From Rhizobiales bacterium 62-17 (lineage in GTDB: Bacteria > Pseudomonadota > Alphaproteobacteria > Rhizobiales > Beijerinckiaceae), in NCBI GenBank assembly GCA_001898965.1, contig MKVW01000004.1, positions 475,307 through 539,306 of the forward strand: a stretch of DNA of 64,000 nt. Direction: 5' to 3'. The notes beneath the pieces are model-generated. The model made no database searches. It was not told the DNA's origin and saw only the letters and a program-made list of their open reading frames with translations. Position 1 is the stretch's first letter. Every line of letters begins with the position of its first letter. The position numbers and the translations under genes were made by a program. Positions 62,599 through 64,000 of the stretch are shown in pieces.

Positions 62599-62688
62599 TC
62601 AAAAACGTTCAGGCCGCAGTAGCGCATAGGTCAGATAGACGAGGAGCCCGACCGATATGATTGCCGCGAGTACGTAATCGATGATCAT
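62599..62688 (-). CDS. kdpF: Potassium-transporting ATPase small subunit KdpF
   Basis: A 29-residue single-helix protein: MIIDYVLAAIISVGLLVYL... ending RPERF. The helix followed by a short TYALLRPERF tail is the KdpF hallmark. It stabilises the KdpABC complex. ATG 62688 is preceded by GGAGA at suitable distance; an ATG two codons earlier overlaps that site. It lies between the upstream micropeptide and kdpA, so it is part of the operon. Confidence 0.9.
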   Translation of the reverse strand: MIIDYVLAAIISVGLLVYLTYALLRPERF

Positions 62689-62701
62689 GATCATTCTCCG
62701 A

Positions 62702-62785
62702 TCAAAGCCATTCGCACGCGTAGGCATAGGCCACCGCCAGGGCGAAGAAGCCCAGGCCGAGGATCAACATGACGGCGTCCAACAT
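62702..62785 (-). CDS. Small hydrophobic protein upstream of kdpF
   Basis: A 27-residue peptide, MLDAVMLILGLGFFALAVAY... ending ACEWL, forming one membrane helix. AGGAG lies six bases before the ATG and the stop is 13 bases before the kdpF start, so it is translated as part of the kdp operon. Similar micropeptides precede kdpF in other alphaproteobacteria by my recollection, but I cannot confirm a family name. It may be an additional Kdp accessory subunit. Confidence 0.7.
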   Translation of the reverse strand: MLDAVMLILGLGFFALAVAYAYACEWL

Positions 62786-63134
62786 GAGATGCTCCTAGCA
62801 ATGCTCGTTCTGCCAGGGATCGCGACACTCAGGCTCGCGCATTCGCGATGGAAAGTCCTGATCAAAGGCGCGGGTGACGTGCCACTTCGCCCATATGTTT
62901 TCCAGATGATCGGCGCGACGACATTATAGGAATCTTATAAAGATCGCGCGCAGACCGATCTTAACCTATTGATATTATATATTTAAATTAAGGAAGCAGC
63001 TGTAGCTGTCCCGCCTCTTGTGGGCATACTTTTCACCACTTCGTGCACGGCGCGGTCAGAGATCGGGCTGGAAGAGCCAGCTCTTTATATAACGACCATC
63101 CACGTCACCTCGATTTTATATATCGCCTTGCCGT
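62786..63134. other. Intergenic region of 349 bases, kdp promoter region
   Basis: The gap lies between the kdp operon and the recombinase-like ORF. It is AT-rich in its middle (62960-63000) and holds the kdp promoter elements listed separately. I see no gene or structured RNA in the rest. A second AT-rich patch near 63085-63120 could be the promoter of the plus-strand ORF. Confidence 0.6.
62923..62941 (-). promoter_or_regulatory. Candidate kdp promoter -10 and KdpE-like site
   Basis: On the minus strand TTTATAAG (62941-62934) is followed after three bases by CCTATAAT, whose TATAAT (62928-62923) is a consensus -10 element. No -35 match is seen at the normal spacing, as expected for an activator-dependent promoter. 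The TTTATA repeat recalls KdpE boxes. Inference. Confidence 0.4.
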
Positions 63135-63431
63135 ATGGCAGCAGCAGTAGACCTGAGCCGCACAGCAAGAGTTCAAACGGTGATTGTGCATGTATCCCCT
63201 CACGACACCGATCGGATCAATCGCGAGATTTTCGATGCCTTCGTCGGCGCCGTCGTTCCCGTTATCCGGCATTACATCGCGCATCGAACCAGCGATCCGA
63301 AGGAAATCGCCGAATTGTTGAATCAACGCGGCATTCCTTGTTGCGGTCAATCAAAATGGACCGGGACGTTCGTGCGTATGATCCTGACGCGAGACAAACC
63401 CGCCCTCTGTTCAATCAAGACGGCTCGATAG
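63135..63431 (+). CDS. Short recombinase-like (Recombinase-domain) protein
   Basis: A 98-residue ORF. Its second half, KEIAELLNQRGIPCCGQSKW then TGTFVRMILTR, matches the DNA-binding Recombinase domain pattern (IA..LN..GI.......W....V...L) of serine recombinases, but no catalytic resolvase domain is present. It may be a relic of a phage or transposon integrase, or one of the small stand-alone proteins with this domain found in Hyphomicrobiales. The start lacks a strong ribosome site. Confidence 0.5.
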   Translation: MAAAVDLSRTARVQTVIVHVSPHDTDRINREIFDAFVGAVVPVIRHYIAHRTSDPKEIAELLNQRGIPCCGQSKWTGTFVRMILTRDKPALCSIKTAR

Positions 63432-63474
63432 AGATGCTTATCTCATCGGCCAGGAATATTGAGGCATAACGACA

Positions 63475-63747
63475 ATGATGACCGATCTGGATCATCTGTC
63501 CAAGGCAACCATTGGACGCTTCTTCCTCAAGATAGGCATATCCGCGCTTCTCGCGCTCATTGCGCATGCCGAGAACTATCCCAAATCCATGGCCCTGTGG
63601 GTCGGGCTCTATTCGTTTTTCGCCGTCGTCTATGCACTCAAGGATGGTCAGAAATTCTCGTCCCATCATTTCAACTATTGGGATGAAGCGCTCTGGCTGG
63701 CGCTTTCCGCCCTCGCGCTGAGAATCGCCAGCGGCCTTTCGGCTTGA
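63475..63747 (+). CDS. Small membrane protein of unknown function
   Basis: A 90-residue protein with two or three hydrophobic segments: IGRFFLKIGISALLALIAHA, ALWVGLYSFFAVVYAL and ALWLALSALALRIA, separated by a polar stretch DGQKFSSHHFNYWDE. I do not recognise the family. Composition matches native genes. It lies 43 bases after the recombinase-like ORF and 112 bases before the dihydrodipicolinate-synthase-family gene, all on the plus strand. Confidence 0.6.
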   Translation: MMTDLDHLSKATIGRFFLKIGISALLALIAHAENYPKSMALWVGLYSFFAVVYALKDGQKFSSHHFNYWDEALWLALSALALRIASGLSA

Positions 63748-63859
63748 TCGAAAAGCACGATGTCTTCTTCAATATCGACAGCTATTTCTCCGCTTCGGAT
63801 ATCCAGAATGAAAAAAAATTCTCTTCAAAACCGAAATCACAAGATGAGGTTCAAGAACG

Positions 63860-64000
63860 ATGAGCGATAGTACGGTCCACGCGCGGATAGAGGGCGCATA
63901 CACTGAACTCATTACGCCTTTCAAGAACGGCATGGTCGATCATGCGGCTCTGGAAGCGCTGATCGAATGGCAGATCAGCGAAGGCATCCAGGGCCTGATC
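63860..64000 (+). CDS. Dihydrodipicolinate synthase family protein (dapA-like), 3' end outside window
   Basis: The first 47 codons read without a stop to the window end: the segment GAYTELITPFKNGMVDHAAL, then LIEWQISEGIQGLI, is the standard start of 4-hydroxy-tetrahydrodipicolinate synthase and related N-acetylneuraminate-lyase-type aldolases. In such proteins the substrate is pyruvate plus an aldehyde, but the catalytic lysine lies beyond the window. Assignment to DapA rather than a paralogue cannot be made from this fragment. Confidence 0.85.
   Translation, partial: MSDSTVHARIEGAYTELITPFKNGMVDHAALEALIEWQISEGIQGLI

Overview
The window is high-GC chromosomal DNA from an alphaproteobacterium, most probably of the order Hyphomicrobiales (Rhizobiales). 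This is inferred from gene content: a YidD / IscU-like / FolE / HisI / patatin block, a DUF3126 protein, a zf-CHCC (NDUFS6-like) zinc protein, a PAS_5 protein beside a full CtrA box, tandem PilZ domains, and many Bug-type periplasmic receptors. No rRNA, tRNA, CRISPR array or complete mobile element was seen.

Layout. 1-3.5 kb: a TPP-dependent enzyme (cut by the window edge) and an orphan Bug receptor, divergent from a UbiD-family decarboxylase. 3.6-6.4 kb: small genes including DinB and a visibly AT-rich pair of unknown genes, one carrying a HEPN-like R-x4-H motif. 6.4-10.5 kb: housekeeping genes yidD, IscU-like, folE, an MBL-fold protein, hisI and a patatin. 10.6-16.6 kb: a LysR regulator and an acyl-CoA operon (crotonase, zinc alcohol dehydrogenase, AMP-dependent ligase, RidA) facing a second Bug receptor. 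16.9-28.4 kb: ordinary genes (YbaK, rhomboid, PAS, PilZ, LivJ-type receptor, HAD, DUF3126, cysE, MetE-like, hydrolase, FAD monooxygenase). 28.5-31.7 kb: VOC protein, luciferase-like oxidoreductase, MarR and GntR regulators. 32-36.4 kb: TadE/TadG-like proteins, DUF4180 and aspartase.

36.6-44.5 kb is an iron-siderophore locus: FecI-type sigma factor, FecR anti-sigma factor, STN-domain TonB receptor, periplasmic binding protein, fused FhuB permease and siderophore-interacting reductase. No ABC ATPase is present. 44.5-54.1 kb is an oxidative catabolic cluster. On the minus strand, IclR, an MhpA-like FAD monooxygenase, a PhyH-type oxygenase, a cytochrome P450 and a 2Fe-2S reductase lie in one direction. 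Divergent from them are a DctPQM TRAP transporter and an extradiol-dioxygenase-like protein. The likely logic is import of an organic acid, hydroxylation and ring cleavage; the substrate is unknown. Both the P450 and its reductase lack canonical motif residues.

54.1-62.8 kb is a complete potassium-ATPase locus on the minus strand: a 27-residue membrane peptide, kdpF, kdpA, kdpB, kdpC, kdpD, kdpE and ptsN. The last 1.2 kb holds a short recombinase-like ORF, a small membrane protein and the start of a dihydrodipicolinate-synthase-family gene. All functional statements come from reading translated sequence; no database search was run.
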